Shown: one piece after another, positions 49,400 through 63,738 of the stretch
Layout: each line of letters starts with the position of its first letter
Numbering within the stretch: position 1 is the stretch's first letter
Source of the DNA: Spinellus fusiger
Taxonomy: Eukaryota > Mucoromycota > Mucoromycetes > Mucorales > Phycomycetaceae
Reading direction: 5' to 3'
Assembly (NCBI GenBank): GCA_025094145.1
Contig: JALLLS010000038.1
Location: forward strand, 124,001-188,000
Length of the DNA stretch: 64,000 bases
Made by a program: the position numbers and the translations under genes
The notes under the pieces: model-generated
Seen by the model: the letters and a program-made list of their open reading frames with translations, nothing else
What the model was told of the DNA's origin: nothing
The model's database searches: none

Positions 49400-52300
49400 T
49401 TATTGAGCAAGAGCAACAGCTACACTATAAGAACCACTATGACTAATAGATACAGTAACATTCTTAATACCAGCAGCATCTACAGCCACCTTTGCCTCTC
49501 CAGTCAGATGAACCTTGGGTGCACCCACTTCATCCACACCAATTTCAATGTCTTTCAATGCAGCACCAGCACCACTGGATGGAATCTTAGCATACGAAGA
49601 AATGGCCTTGAAGACGGCTTCTTTAGCAGACCAACGACCAGCAAAGCTTTCACGAGGAGCAGGTTTAGAGTGGCAGTACTTGATTTCAGCTTCTGTAAAG
49701 TTACGCTCCAAGAAAGTCTCATTCTCAATGTTGAAGGCAGACACCAACTCCACATCAACACCAACACCCTTTTCACCTGCTTGCTGTTGAGCCAAAGACT
49801 CCAAAACTGACTTGGTGCCTGTAGCATCACTCTGGTGGAGCACAGGTTTGACAGTGTTATCATTGAAAGCCCAGGAGTTTTTGACCTTTGAGAATTCAGC
49901 ACGAGCATGAGGATTGAGGTAGACAGAGTACTCAAGAGCATCCGTGTAAGGAGCTTCGTGCTTGACTTGGACAAAGTCAGCCACACCAGTAATAGAGTCA
50001 TGGAGATAACGGTAGGCCTTGGCATAACGCTGAGCATTCTTGGCCTTGTATACATTGTACTCACTCTCTTCAAGAGCACCCAGGATGTAGTCAGGATGAA
50101 TCACCAACACTTCACCTCCTGCTTGACCGAAACCGAAGGACTTGAGAATACCTGCCTTGATACCATCGGTTTGAATGGGACGCGAGGGGTAAACAATGTA
50201 CTCGAACTTCTGGAGCGCCTCGTCCACATTATCAGCATTGCGGTTACCAGGAACAGTGCCACTAAGAAGGGTTTGCATAATACCGTTGGCCATCCATGAA
50301 GCAGCGGGGGCCTTGGGATGTCCAGTCAAATGTTTCTGAGCAATGGCAAGAAGAGCATTTCCTTTGGAACGACCAAGATGTTTCAACTGTGTGTCCAAGA
50401 CACGAGATTCGTTCTTGTCGTTGGCCTTGGTAGAAGTGCCGTGGAAGGAAGCAACCCTAATATCATCCACAGTAAGACCAAAGGTGGCAAGGGCACCACG
50501 CAGGGGAGCAATGGAAGGATCATTACGGTAGAAGTTCATGCTCCAAGTAGACTTGGCTTCCTTTTCTTGACGATGGGCCTCCTTTTGAATAAAGTGTGTG
50601 CGTTCTTCGAGCCATACATTCTCTTCTTCGGCCTTCAATTCGCCACTGGCCTTGAGTTCCTTGAGTTCTTCATACAATTGTTCATACTCGCTTTCCAACC
50701 AGCTTTTGATCTGTGCACGGCGATTTTTAAGCTGTCTAGCACGGTAGTTGAAGTTTAACAAGGGCGAGGGACGACCTCCGTTGGTTTCGCGGGCAGTAGT
50801 CAAGATACCAGCACCGGGAGCAGGGACAGAGCGACCTTCCTTGTCAGTAGCAGTGTTTGTCAAGGCAATGATACCATAGATAGGGGCACCCATCTCAATA
50901 GCAGTAGAGGCTGTCATAAGAATATGGTTTCCAGCACCGCAAGACTCCATGAACCCATTACGTGTGGTGGTGGTAGGACGGCACATTTCACTGGGAGTAC
51001 GGCCATGGGCTAATTCAGAGGTAGTGTTGGTAGTAGCCTTCATGTTTTGAAACTCATAGCAAGACTCTTCAGTAGTGCTCTCAGTACCACCAGCAATCAT
51101 GATCTTGGCCTTTCCGGACAGAATAGTATCTACAGCAATGTCCATGGAAATAGCAGCTGTGGCACAGGCGTTACTGGGAGACTTGATAGGACCAGAAGAA
51201 GATAATAACAAAAGATTGACCCAGGCAGGCATGGTATTAATGAAGGATTCTTGGAGAATGTCTGCTTGGACAGGATCTTCCATCAAACGACCACGGAACA
51301 CCTTGCGACTGGCTAAAGAACCACCCAAAGAAGAACCAGTGGAGTTTCCGATCTCAGAGACATGGACGTACTTGTAGAATTCATAGGGATCAGTAATACC
51401 AGAAGAAACAAAAGCTTCTACGGTAGCAACAAGAGTGTAGAGCGTCACAGGATCCACCTGAGAAATGATGTCCTTGGGCACACCATAGCGAGCAGCATCC
51501 CAGCCTGTAGGAATTTGACCAAGTACATTGCAATGGAAATTGAGTGCCTTGGGAACAAACAGCTTAGCACCCTTAAGAAGAACGACTGTCCAGGAGTCAT
51601 TTTCAGCTTCATATACATCTGCCTTATCGCCCTGCTCCAACTTGAACTGCTGGGCTTCTTCTTGACTGCACTCGAATGGCTCCATATCGTGGTCGACAAT
51701 GATCTCTTGCATGAACAGCTTCTTGTTGGGGTTGTAGCCCTCATTCATTTCAGGTTCAATGAAACGAATACCAGTGTGTTCAAGAATGATCTTTTCGTAC
51801 TTGGCCTTGACTTCACTGTCCTTGACAGGCTCATTGGTCTTGGCATCTACCCAACCAGAGTAGCTTTGGCCATTCTTGAGATTACCATGGAAATGTTTGA
51901 TGTGACCCAACATCCAGGCCATCTCGATACAACCTTCAAGAGAGAATTTGCCAGTGGATTCCATTTCCCAACGAGTTCTGGCATTACCCCATGGAGACAC
52001 CTCACCAAAACCAGTGACCACAACAACCTGATCCAAGTCAAGAACACCTTTGAGGTAGTTGACATGCTTCAGGTGTTCATATTCTTTGAGCTTAGGGAAG
52101 TCGAACTTCATGTTGGCACGAGGAGTGACGGTGTAAGGAACATAGATACGATCGGCTTCAGGACCATTCACGACCTTGAAGTCCAAAGCAGTCTCAGAAG
52201 CAACAGCCTTGCGGATTTCAGCAGTTTCATTGATTTCCTTTCTTAATGCTGTGTTGATATCATTGAGGTTGTCCAAGAATTGAAGACCACCGTTCAAATC

Positions 52301-55300
52301 AGCCCATACAGGCTCATGTTGGGACATTTCGACAATGGTAGGATGCATCAAACCAAGAATGTTGAAGGACATTTCAACAGTAGAGAAGGTGCGCACACCA
52401 TACTTCTCTACACCCTCGGCCACCATATTGTTACCACTCATCAAACCAGTACCACGCGTCCAGCTACAGACAAAACAAAACAATGATAATAATAATGAGA
52501 ACACTTTTCTCTATACATATAAAAAGGACTTACCCAATAACAGTACCCACAATGGAAAGATAACTGGCCCAGCTCTCAGAGTGCCAACGGTTGAAAAGAG
52601 TTTCAAGACCAATCTTGGATTCACCATAAAGACCATCGCCACCAAAGCTACCGTGGTTGGGGGACAAGGGAAGAATGACTTGAGCAGGACGAGTATCAGA
52701 ACCAATGGCCTGCTTGTGCTTCTTAATAGAACCAAGAATGCGGTAGAGGTTGGTCAACATAATACGATGCGACAATTCACTCTTTGAGTCCACATCATCC
52801 AACTCAATGCCCTGTTCAGGAATAGCAGCAAAAGGAATAACAGCGTCAAGATCCCAGTGAAGACCCTTGGGATCATAAATATAATCAAGCAGAGCATCAA
52901 TGTCCTGCTTTGATCCTTGGTTGAAAGGCACAACAATCAACTCGGAACCACGAGAACCAAATGTCTTGTAAATGCCCTGGAAGTATTCAGTCACAGCACG
53001 ACTGAAGCGAGAAGTAGTAACGACTACTTTAGCACCTCCTGACAAGAGTCCCTTGAGGATCTCAGAACCAATAGAGTCACGACCAGCACCGGTCAATAGA
53101 ACGTTTCTGTTAGCAAAGGAAACACCGTTGACGGCAATTTCAGATAACACATCAAGGTAAGTGCTTGTCAGACGGCTACTGAACTCAAAGTCAGAACCAT
53201 CATTCTCATTGCGCTTCTTCAAGTGAAGGAAAGGAATGGTCTCGGACTTGGCAGCCTTGGAAGAGACACGTTTGTGCTCAGCAATACGGCCAGTAGAAGA
53301 CAGGCGACGCTGACGGCCACGCTGTTCCTTAACAATAGTAGCAGACATGGACATGGCACGCATCACATCACTGTAAAGAGCTTTGATCGACAGCTTGGTA
53401 GACTTCTTCATCTTGTTTTGGCTACGGATAATCTTGTAAAGACGGCCTAGATTCTGTTGCACCTTGAGACGGTTAGAGAATTCAGTGAACTTGCTGCCCA
53501 AAGACATGTCCTTGACATAATCAGCCAGCTTACGGCATCCTTCACGAGGAACCTCTTCATAAAGAATGTCGCCAGCAGCATTCACAGAAACATGAGGAGA
53601 TGTAGGAATAGTGACTAATGTAAAGTGTAAGGAAATGAGCCACCTTAGAACATTGACGTGTGCATTTGTTTCTTACCATTCTTATAGACAGGATTCTCTG
53701 CCAACACTTCAACACAGTTCTCAATCAATGCTTGACCGAATTTCTTAGCAATACGGTAAGTTTCACCCTTGTCTTCAGCACAGTTCTCAACGGTGTAGCG
53801 CATGTAATCCAACAATTGAGGGTAAGATCGGTTCATAATTGTCAAACACTTGGCAGTGACTTCACGATCCACAATTGTCAATTTACCAAAGATCATATCA
53901 TACCACATCTCCAGGGCATCTTGACGGACCCAGTTCCAGTAAGAATCATAATGACGGGCCTTGAGACGGCTAAACACAGGCTTAATACCCTCTGCAAAGG
54001 TGTCTCCCATCTCAGCAAGCCATTGATCCAATTCAGCCTGGAGCTCTAAAGTAGTAGTCTTTTCTTGTTCGTACTTTTTGTGACCATCCCGCAAATCGTT
54101 TTGCAAATAACGAGCGTACAAGTTCAATTGTTGATGGACCAAGTTGTTCTGCTTTGCCTTGAATTCATCAAACTCGGCACTGTTGATAACAGCCATGGCT
54201 TCACCGCTAGCACCGCCAGCACCGCCACTGCTAGCGGTAGGAGCACTCAGATTGACACCTGCTTTTTTAGCATAGGCCTGAGCCACACTGCTCAACCATG
54301 CCTTGGCATCTGCTTCAGAAGCAAGACGAGCAGCGGGTTCCATTGTACAGGCCATCAACAAGGTGCTTTCAATGCGACCTTCACCAAATCCAAAAGTGCT
54401 TGTCAAGTAACTCTTGGCATTGTTCAGTGTGAATCCACCAGGCATCTTGGCACTGATCATCTTGGAGATCAGAGTGTTGGTGTGTTTGCCCAGTTTTCCA
54501 GAGAAGCTGGGGGTCACGGCAAGTGCCAGTTCATCCAGAGGCGTCTCTTCGGCCTTGTCAGGAACACCACTGGTGAATTCCTTTTGAAGATCACCGAGGA
54601 TTTCGTTTTGAAGAGTGGATTTTCCGCCTACCAAGTCTTTGATGGCTTTGGCCATAGGGATTTCATCGACTGTTTTCTTGAGTTTCTGGGCAACGACACA
54701 GTTCAAGATTTCAGCCACGGTAACAGGAGCATCTCTATAAAAATGAAAAGAATAAAGATAAGTAAATGATCAGTAATCTTTTCTTCTTATTCTATTCATG
54801 ATCAGCACTACTTACGTTACAGCTGCAGCAGCGACAGCAGCGGCCACAGGTGCAGCAGCAATAGCCACAGGTGCAGCAACAGCAGCGACCACAGGTGCAG
54901 CAGCACTGGCTTCAGGAACAGTTTCTTCCACAGTTTCAAAGTTGTAGTAAATATCCTTAGAATCCTTAGCAATAGAGAAGATTTCACGACGGTTGCTGAG
55001 GGCATTGTCATAGGCCTGGTACTTCATGTTCAATGTACGTGTGGCCATACCCACCAGAGTAGGAGATGGACCAACTTCAATCAAACGCTCAATCTTGTAG
55101 TTCTTGAAGAGCTGATCCTGAGTCTCAATCCAGCGCACAGAAGAAGCAAACTGGTAAGCAAGCAATTCCACCAAGAGGATGTAACCAAGACGCTGTTGTT
55201 GGCCAGCAGAGGCGTATTTTTCATCTGTCCACTGCTTTAACACTTTACCAAGACGGTGGCTGGAAGTTTGCTGGTAGACACGCTCAATGTAGCCTTTGCT

Positions 55301-58300
55301 AATACTGAAAGGTTCGGCTGTCAAATTGGGAATGTACTTGGCAGACAAGATAGAAACATCAATATTGGCAGGGTTGAGCTTGGTAGCAATGTAGTTACGG
55401 AAAGGTGCTACACCACTCAACAAGTAAGAGGAGTGGAAGGGTACATCCAAACCAGGCAAAGGAACAGTGGCATGGCCTCGCTCCAGGACAAGACGACCTC
55501 CCTGGGCCTGTGTCTTTTGGCGTGTCTTTTCAAGACCTCCATCGACAATCTCCATCAAGTGTTTCTTCAGTTCTTCAATAGACATGGTTTCCATCAATTT
55601 ACGAAGATCAATGTTGGATACTTTGAGGTAGTTGAGGACATTGGCAAGGACATCAAGACTCTTGTTGGTACCTGCTACCACATACTGCCAGTTCTCGACG
55701 TTAAAGTTGACGATCTCCAAGACATCATTACTTTGACAAGCAACACAGTCTACAACATAACGAAGGGCAGTGTCGTTGAATGAGCTAGAGACACGGGCAG
55801 GATTGACAGCAGCCATGCCGTATTCTGAACGACCTTCCTTATCACGCTTGACAGAGGACTGCATAGTAGTACCACGGTAGAACACCACTTCCACAAGAGA
55901 CTCAAGGGGAAGCACATCACCAATAGCAGCAAGAGCAGTGTACTCACCAAGAGAGTGACCAGCAAATGGACAGTTGGATTGGATCAACTGCTTAGCACGC
56001 ATGTCTGCAAAGGCAGCATTCTCCATCAATGTCAATGCAGGCTGAGTGAACTGAGTAGCAAACAAAAGACCATTGGGTGCACGGAAGGTATGGAAGGTAG
56101 TGTTATCCTTGATAGTAGGGAATAAAGGCAGAGTGTTGACAGTGCCATCTGATTCTACACGGTCGTAGGTCATACTGATATAGTTCTGACGGATCTTGTT
56201 ACCACGAGGACCACCAAAGTGCACGGTCTTTTCCTTTGGATTGTCGCGCACAATCTCAAGAATAGAGAATCCATAAGTCTCCATTAAATGCTTATCGGCT
56301 CTGTCCCAAACAGCTCTTGCAGGTGCAGAGGTGGCATAGAGAGCCATACCCATGTTCTGCTCCTGGGATCCTTGGCCAGTGAACACATAGGCAGTAAGAG
56401 GCTGCTCAATCTCGGCTGTGCCCTGAACCACATAGTCATTGTTTTGGTTGACGGTCTCAATCTTGATGATCTTGCGGCCATTCTTCATACCTGTGTGGTA
56501 GAGCTTTGTCTCCAGGCGATCCGAGGGAAGCACCATGCCCACAAACTTAACATCGTAGGCCACGACACGACGAGGCACGTTGTTGGCAGCAAACATCTCC
56601 ACCAGCTTACGAGTGGAAGCACTGGTCCACATACCGTGGGTGATGGTACCAGGAAGACGAGCGAGGTCAGCGAAGTAAGGGTTGACGTGGATAGGGTTGA
56701 AATCACCCGAGATCTTGCCATAAGGCTCATTGGAAACAGGAGAATGCACCACAGAAGAGTAAGGCTGGGTAGGCATCAAGGAGTAGCCGCCATTCTCAAA
56801 GAAGTAGGCTTGCTCAATCTCTTTTCCGTGACGCTTCAAGTACTCAATGACGGGATTGCCGTGGGATTCTCCGGCCTCATAGTTGACAGAACCCACTTGA
56901 ACAATTTCCTTGGTCGAAACCTGCATAGATACAGTACCCACTGTCTTGACACTGGAGAAGACTGTCTTGTTCTTGAACTTCACCTCAGTGTTCAAACGGA
57001 AGATAAGGGAGCAGCCAGGTGTAAGTTCATAATCATCAAGTTCTTCAGACCACTCAATCCATTCCTTTGCCTTGAGAACAGCAATGTCTTTGGACTTTTC
57101 AAGAAGCACTTCCATGGGGGTTTCTGTCTTGCGCTCAAAGGTATGCTTGAAATCATCAAATTGGCCACGGTACAGGAACTGACTGGTCACTTCAAGCACT
57201 GGCTTGTTATCGCGCACAATAAGACCCTTGACTTCCACCATTTTGCCAGAGTCGTTGTTGACAATCGCATTGATATGAGCATAGGTGTCCACTTTATCAC
57301 CCACTTGAAGAAGCTCACTGCCTTCAAGGAGTCGGAATCCGTTGGAAAGATGGACAAGTTTAAGTAGGTCTCCATCAATCACCTTGGGGAAGATGGCCTT
57401 GATAATAGCCTTCCAGCCAACAACGATGGCGAAATCCATGGGAGCATAAATCACTTTTTGACCGCGGTCAACGTATATTTCAGCATTGTTACCAACGGCT
57501 TGACAGAACTCTTTGATTTCGTTGGCCTTGACGACCTCACCATCACCAATGAACTTGTCAGTGACTGGGAAGTTGAGGAAATCCTCTTTTGCTTCTGTAC
57601 CAAACCACAATTTGTAATAGAAATCTTTGATACGGTCATTGCGGCCCTAATATACAACAAGATGAGTATATTCGATTCTATAAGAGAGAAATAGGGAAGA
57701 AATAAACACTATGAATACTTACTTCCATCACCTCATGGATAGGAGCATAACCAGACTCAGGTCGGTAAACAAACTGCAGAGGGAAGGGAATGAAACTAGC
57801 ACCCCTCTTTTCATACAGAACAAGATCAATAAGATTGCCAGTGATCTTGGCCTCAATGGAAGTAACAAACTCAGTGGTCTTGTCATTAGCACTCCATGGA
57901 CGTTTGTCTTGCACTTGGATACCAGTGATTGACTTTCCGTTCTGAGTGACAGTGATCTTTTGACCCACACGAGGACGGAAGATACGCTGAAGAGGATTAT
58001 CAATATACTGTTTGCCCTGAACAATGAAAGAAGAAGTCAAGAGAGCACGAAGCCAGTTGTAATCATCACCAGAGATGGTCTGGTAAAGATCTTTGTCCTG
58101 AGGAAGAGCAGACTCATTCTCGGGCAATTGGTAGACAGTCTCAGTAGCATTGGAAGCGGTGGATTTAAAAAGACTCTTTTCAATAGGAGCACCTCCAAGG
58201 TACTCAATGACAGGAATCTCATCCTCCTTGCCCTTGTAGTACTTTTCCTTCAGACTGTTGATATGGCTGTTGTAAATACTGTCCAGCAGTTCGCCCACAG

Positions 58301-61300
58301 GCTGGTCTGTGCGTGTAGAGTATTTAGCAGCCACAGGGCCATGGAGAATACATGTTCGCTGCACATCTTGGTCCACAACAGCCGCCAAGTTCTCAGACTG
58401 CCACAAGGAATCCTTCTTGAACCAAACATCAAAGTCCTTGTCCATGATAGGAATGAAAGGCACAGGCTTCTGTCCACGATGGCCACAGAGAATAACAAAC
58501 TGCAATACATCCTCGGTTGTCAACAATTGGTGTTCAGCATCAGGGAAATTGCCCAAGAAGTCAGGGATAAAGTCAGAAGGTACTTCCAACTGAGAGAAGT
58601 TCTGAAGAGCTGAGATACTGGCTACGGTAGAGAAGCGCTGCTCAATAAGACGAAGGAAATCTCCCACCAAGTTACGATGAGTAAAGTCGATCCAGCGACC
58701 CTCATAGTGAATGTAAAGAAGTTCCACCATACGATGCACCACTTCAGTATAAGTCATGTCCTGAAGATCCACAACATCGCCATTCTTCTTTTTACCAAAC
58801 CATACTTTCTGGAAATCAGCATTGAGACGCTTGATGATATAGTCTTTCTTTGCCAACAGAGCAGGCAGACGTTTGTCTTTAGGCAAGTTAAAGATGCTCT
58901 CGTCCAACTCCTTCCAGAGACGCACACCGCGAGTGGCGATTTTGTGGATGGGTTCGCCCAGTTCTGAACGAACAGTGATAATACCACCAGCAGCACCCTT
59001 GTAGGTCTTTTCCCATTCGCTGTCTTCCACTCCTGGGGCATCTACCATGGCCTGCTTAGCAGCCTCAGAAGCAAGACCCTCTTTGCATACCATGACACGG
59101 GATCCAAACATCACACCATCAAATGGCATGGAGGGATAATCAAACTTGTGGGCCCATTCACCAGTAATGTAAGGCAGAGTATCATCCGCACCACCAAATC
59201 CAGAACCCGCAATAAGAACAACATTAGGCTGACGACGGATAGCAGCATAGGTCTCCAAGATAGGCTGATGAGCATCTTCGAAACTGTGGTGGCCTCCTGC
59301 ACGGCCTCCAGTCCATTCCAGAATCACAGGCATTGTAGGGTTAGCAGCAGCAATGGCCACTACCTGACGAATGGTTTCTGTGCTTCCAGGCTTCATACCA
59401 ATATGACGAATGCCAGCACTCTGGAGATTGCTGATGATGTCGTTGGCATTTTCAATACTGGGCACACCAGCGCCAATGCAAAGACCTTCCATGGGCAATC
59501 CCTCACGACGCATGACTTGTATGAGAGGGAACTGGAATCCCCATTGACGTACATTCAAGAAGATGAGGTTGAGTGTAATACCAGAGCCATCAGGAGTCAG
59601 TGCCATAACATTGTTGATGGTGTTACGCAACATCTTTTCATTGCTCTGTCCACCTGCTGCCAATTCAATGTGGTAGCCTGCATTGACTACGGCAGCCACA
59701 AAAGAGGAATTGGAGGTGGAGGGAGTCATACCAGCCACCATCAGAGGAGGTTTACCCAACAGACGTGACATGTGTGTATCAATATGGACACGGCCATTGC
59801 TGTAAAGACAAGTAGAGTTGGGTATGCAATAGTTAGTGATTTTCTCTCTCTCTCTCTCTATTATTATTATTATTATTTGCTTCTTCTCCCTAGATTTACC
59901 TAGCAATCTTCACTAGTTTTGGCTGGAAAAGATGAGCCCAGTCCTGTGAATAGGTCACTGCACGAGGATCCGAATCAAACAAGTCTGTCTTGTAAGATAG
60001 ATTTGAGTTGCTGCCTTCCAATGCACTTGCCAGCACAATCTGAACTCCTGTGCCTTCAGTGTTGCGGTAGGTTAAACCACCAATGCCTGCTGATCCACCG
60101 GGCCCAAAGTCAATAATATGCTTCAGACCCTTGACAGCCATTGCCTTTTCCCAATGCAAAGGTCGACTGCAGATAAGGGCAATGATGCTGTGTGTCAAAT
60201 CTGGCAGGGCATTCATCTCACTTCCTGTATGACCATTATGAGTGAACAACAACAACAACAACAACAAACTACCCCTTCCTTCTTTCCATCTTGCCCCAAC
60301 ACCCCAGTGTAACTCAAAAAAATAATAATAATAACAAAAAAAAATAATAATAATAAATAAAGATTGAATCTCACCATTGTCAGTAGCATAGATAGGAATC
60401 TTCAAGTCCTTGGCATGGAACTGGAGTTGGTGGCGTTTGGCATCTTCTTCAATCACAGTCGCAGCATAATCCAAATATTTGCTGTGGAAGGGGCTAGTGG
60501 TGGGGAGGAAGCGGGTGGAGAATTTGATTTTGCGCTCAGAATAGGGAATACGAGACTGATCCAGGCCAGTGGGTGCCTTAAGTTTGCGTAGACTGAGGTT
60601 CAGACCGTACAGAGACTGAGGTGGGCCTGTACATACAAAGATACGAGGACCATTGAACAGTGACATTTGGATCTGACGGTCAGGAGGAAGATGGGTGTTG
60701 GTGGCCTCCATGTGCTTGAGTAGCTGGCTCTCTCTTAAGCCTGTGACAGACAGCATGGGGGTGGGATTGCCTTCATTGTTGGAGAGGGAATCCTCCAAGA
60801 TGGAGGGATCGAGAGTTGTGTCTGGATAGCATTGTTGGGCACGCGTACCAATCCAGAACAGCAAGCCAAGTGCCTTTTCACTGTTGCTGAAGAAGTCTTC
60901 TTCTGTAGAAGAGACAGCCACCACTACGGATGTGATAATGCCCTGACTATGGCCGGTAGATCCTACTCAGCAGAAAGATGAGTCCGTACATACACACTAA
61001 GCAGGAAAACATCCCCCTCCGTCTCCCTATACACACACATCCCACAACTCGCCAATGACTTACCAGCAAAAAGACTTCTTGCTTGATCAGGTGTAAAATC
61101 CAACACACGCAGCATGACATAGTAATGCAGCAATTGGATAAATCCTACAAGGGGGAAACTGACAGGTGCAGAGATCAGATACTGAAGATCAGGCTTCAGT
61201 TCGGGAGAATCCAGCCAGCGAAGGATATCCAGGCCCTTGGAGTGGAAGACACTTGCTTCGGGACTGCGGGCATACTCCTGCAACACCTTGGCCATGCGCT

Positions 61301-61850
61301 CCACAAATGTCTTGACCAATCCATGGTAAGTGTACCAAATATCTGCCAACTCATCAAAATACTCCTCCAAAATGCCCTGACCACCAAAGATAGCCAACAG
61401 CTTGGTGTCTCCATCAGCAGCAGCTGTCATCAGTGCAGAGGGGGTGGACTTTGTTTCTCCTGAAGACAGCACCTTGTGCTCTCTGAGGATAACAAGAGCA
61501 GCATAGTAGGCACGGATAACCACCTTCTTGGAGTACAATGGCAGATGACGAGTAATTGCATGTACATTGTTGTTCTTGAGGTATTGCTCACCAAAATGAA
61601 GGAAACTAGTCCTTGCTACAGGTAAGAACTGGGATGCTTCTGCAGCACGTCTTGCTGCAAACTCCATAAAGCATGCTGCAAGTTCAATATCGGTGATATC
61701 TTCTCCTTGTTCTGTCTGGACAGGAAACTCTTCTTTGAGTTGTTCGGCAGACACCCATAGGTGAGCAGGCACGAGAATAGACACTTCAGTCTTGTTTTGT
61801 TTCACAGAAAGAGGACGCAGGATCTGCTGGTGTTGTGTGTTTGAGTCCAT
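49400..61850 (-). CDS. FAS: fatty acid synthase, single fused beta-alpha polypeptide
   Basis: Minus strand, eight exons: 61850-61064, 60962-60375, 60224-59900, 59799-57723, 57646-54816, 54734-53677, 53614-52534, 52463-49400 (3936 aa). Domains in order: acetyltransferase (GHSQG, Ser268), enoyl reductase (from about 570, [13 protein letters not shown]), dehydratase (DFNPIHVN, about 1575), malonyl/palmitoyl transferase (AGHSLGEY, Ser1824), Ala-rich linker (about 2170-2200), ACP (LVGGKSTLQ, Ser2242 for phosphopantetheine), ketoreductase ([14 protein letters not shown]), ketosynthase (NACATAA, Cys3349; [16 protein letters not shown]) and C-terminal phosphopantetheinyl transferase ([16 protein letters not shown]). 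Yeast splits this into Fas1 and Fas2; here the Fas1-like end runs into the Fas2-like start inside exon 5. The cytosolic enzyme makes palmitate/stearate. All junctions are GT-AG and the sum closes in frame. Confidence 0.96.
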
Positions 61851-63444
61851 AGTGAATATCTGTCAAACCAGCAGTGTCAGTTCTGTGCAAGACCCACAAG
61901 ATCCAGACTTACTTATAAATCAGTGTCAATACTTCTTTGTGGATGAAGAAAGACAAAAGGGTCTGTACAATAAAAGTGTCTTTGGGTAGTGTAGGAAGGA
62001 ATATATAGGAAAATGCGTGTATGTATGTATGTAGGTTGTATCTATCAATAATAAATAGGCCTGTCTTTTACACTTGTATGAAAAAGGCAGTCAAAGAAAC
62101 AGAAGAGAGAAATAGAAACACACGGTGAAAAAAAGGAGGAACAACAGGCAAAGAGAAACAAGACAGCAGAGAGAAAGAGCCTTGAAAAAGACAAGGGGAC
62201 TTTCTTAACTATTTCAACGGCTTGGAACTTCCCCCAACTCCACGTACGATTGCATTTTATCGGGGTGGTAGCGGAGTGATTTCATGCAAAAACTTCACTC
62301 AGTGTATATTTGTAGTATAAAATTCACACAACAAACCCCAAAAACATCCCAAATGTTTCGATAAAAAGAGCCAACAGTGTTGGAATGGTGCCATCTGTGC
62401 TGACCCCAAAAAACCAGGACCGTAGTTCATGCTGCGACTTTCTTTTTTTTTTTAGTAGTAGAGATGGTCCTGTACGAGCCATAGGAACTGTCTTGTTGGG
62501 TGCATTTGTATGGCATTAGATGAGCAAAATCCAGGGACAGGTTCCAGGGACAGGTTCCAGAGAGAGAGATTCTAGGGACAAAAAAGAGTGTATTAAGGTC
62601 AATGCACTCGAGAATAGCCTGCAATGGGTGGCAACACAACACAAAAAAAGACCAATTGTTTTTTGCCAAGAGAGTATCTCTCTCAAGAGATGCTTATTCA
62701 TCCAACAATAGAGGTTTAGCAGTGCCTTGATGTGGTATGCATGTCCCTGGGTGGGTGTAGGTTCTACGTACCAACAAGATGGCCTTTTTTTTATGGCTAC
62801 ACAGTAGAATCCACAGCACCCAACAGACCCACATCAATGGGAATAAGAATAGAAGTGGGTTTTGAAAATAGATTCAGTGACAGTAGATAATGCGTTACGA
62901 TAAACAGTATAGAATACTTTTATGATAGTGCAATAGCAGTATAGTAACAGTATAGTAACAGTATAGTAACAGTGCAATAGCAGTATAGTAACAGTGCAAT
63001 AACACTAGCCATCTTTCTCTCTCTCTCTTTCTCTCCTTCTCTCTTGCTCCTACTAATCTCCACCACACTTCTTGGTATGTCCAATGAAATAAGTCCACTC
63101 AAATGGACACTACAAAATATCCTTGCAGGCTCCTTCCACTGATCTGCACACTTAAACTCCTCTCCTGGACAAATAAAAGAATCCAGGTCTATTTAGGCTC
63201 CCAGAAATAATAAGCCCACCCACAGTTGAGCTAAACCTTACTGCATTTGTAACGGCATTCCAATACCAAGGTAGCACATCTCTCATTACCATTCAACCCA
63301 TTGCAGGAGAAATAGAATATCATTAAAGACCTTTATTTAAAAAAGTATATCTGCAAAACACCAATTCATACTCACTCCCAAATATCTCCATGGAAACTGT
63401 CTCTCTTTTTCTCTGTATAGAACTGGTTTTCTTTTTTCTTTTTC

Positions 63445-63479
<35 letters not shown>

Positions 63480-63738
63480 TATATCTTTCTCTCTTTAGAG
63501 CATAAATCCTCTTCTCCACACCATAGAAATTAGAAACCACCTGCCCAACACTATCACCCCCAACGATTTGAGGCACACACACCTCTCCACGAAAGAGGAC
63601 TGCTTATAATATACGCCACAAGGAATGACGCAACAATAACAGTGTCGGTGATTTAAATGCGTCATAGGGTGTAGAAGGGGCTGTTGATAGCTGCCTCTTT
63701 CTACTCTTTATTTTCTTTTATTTTCTTATTTACATCCA
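61851..63738. promoter_or_regulatory. divergent spacer between FAS and a Yra1-like gene
   Basis: 1.9 kb of presumed shared upstream sequence. It has short GGGACAGGTTCCA repeats (62535-62565), an AACAGTATAGT tandem repeat (62938-63006), CT-rich runs and an ATT microsatellite (63449-63480). No coding sequence recognised; small frames at 62427-62711 and 62895-63102 look like chance or repeat translations. Confidence 0.4.
62938..63006. repeat. 11-bp repeat upstream of FAS
   Basis: About six copies of AGTATAGTAAC/AGTGCAATAGC-type units in the FAS divergent spacer, 1.1 kb upstream of the FAS start. Confidence 0.75.

Noticed and set aside
51362..52246. 294-codon plus-strand ORF opposite FAS
   Set aside because: It lies wholly antisense to the ketosynthase exon, has no recognised domain, and its openness follows from codon use on the coding strand. 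The same applies to 56288-57367 and 54065-54769.
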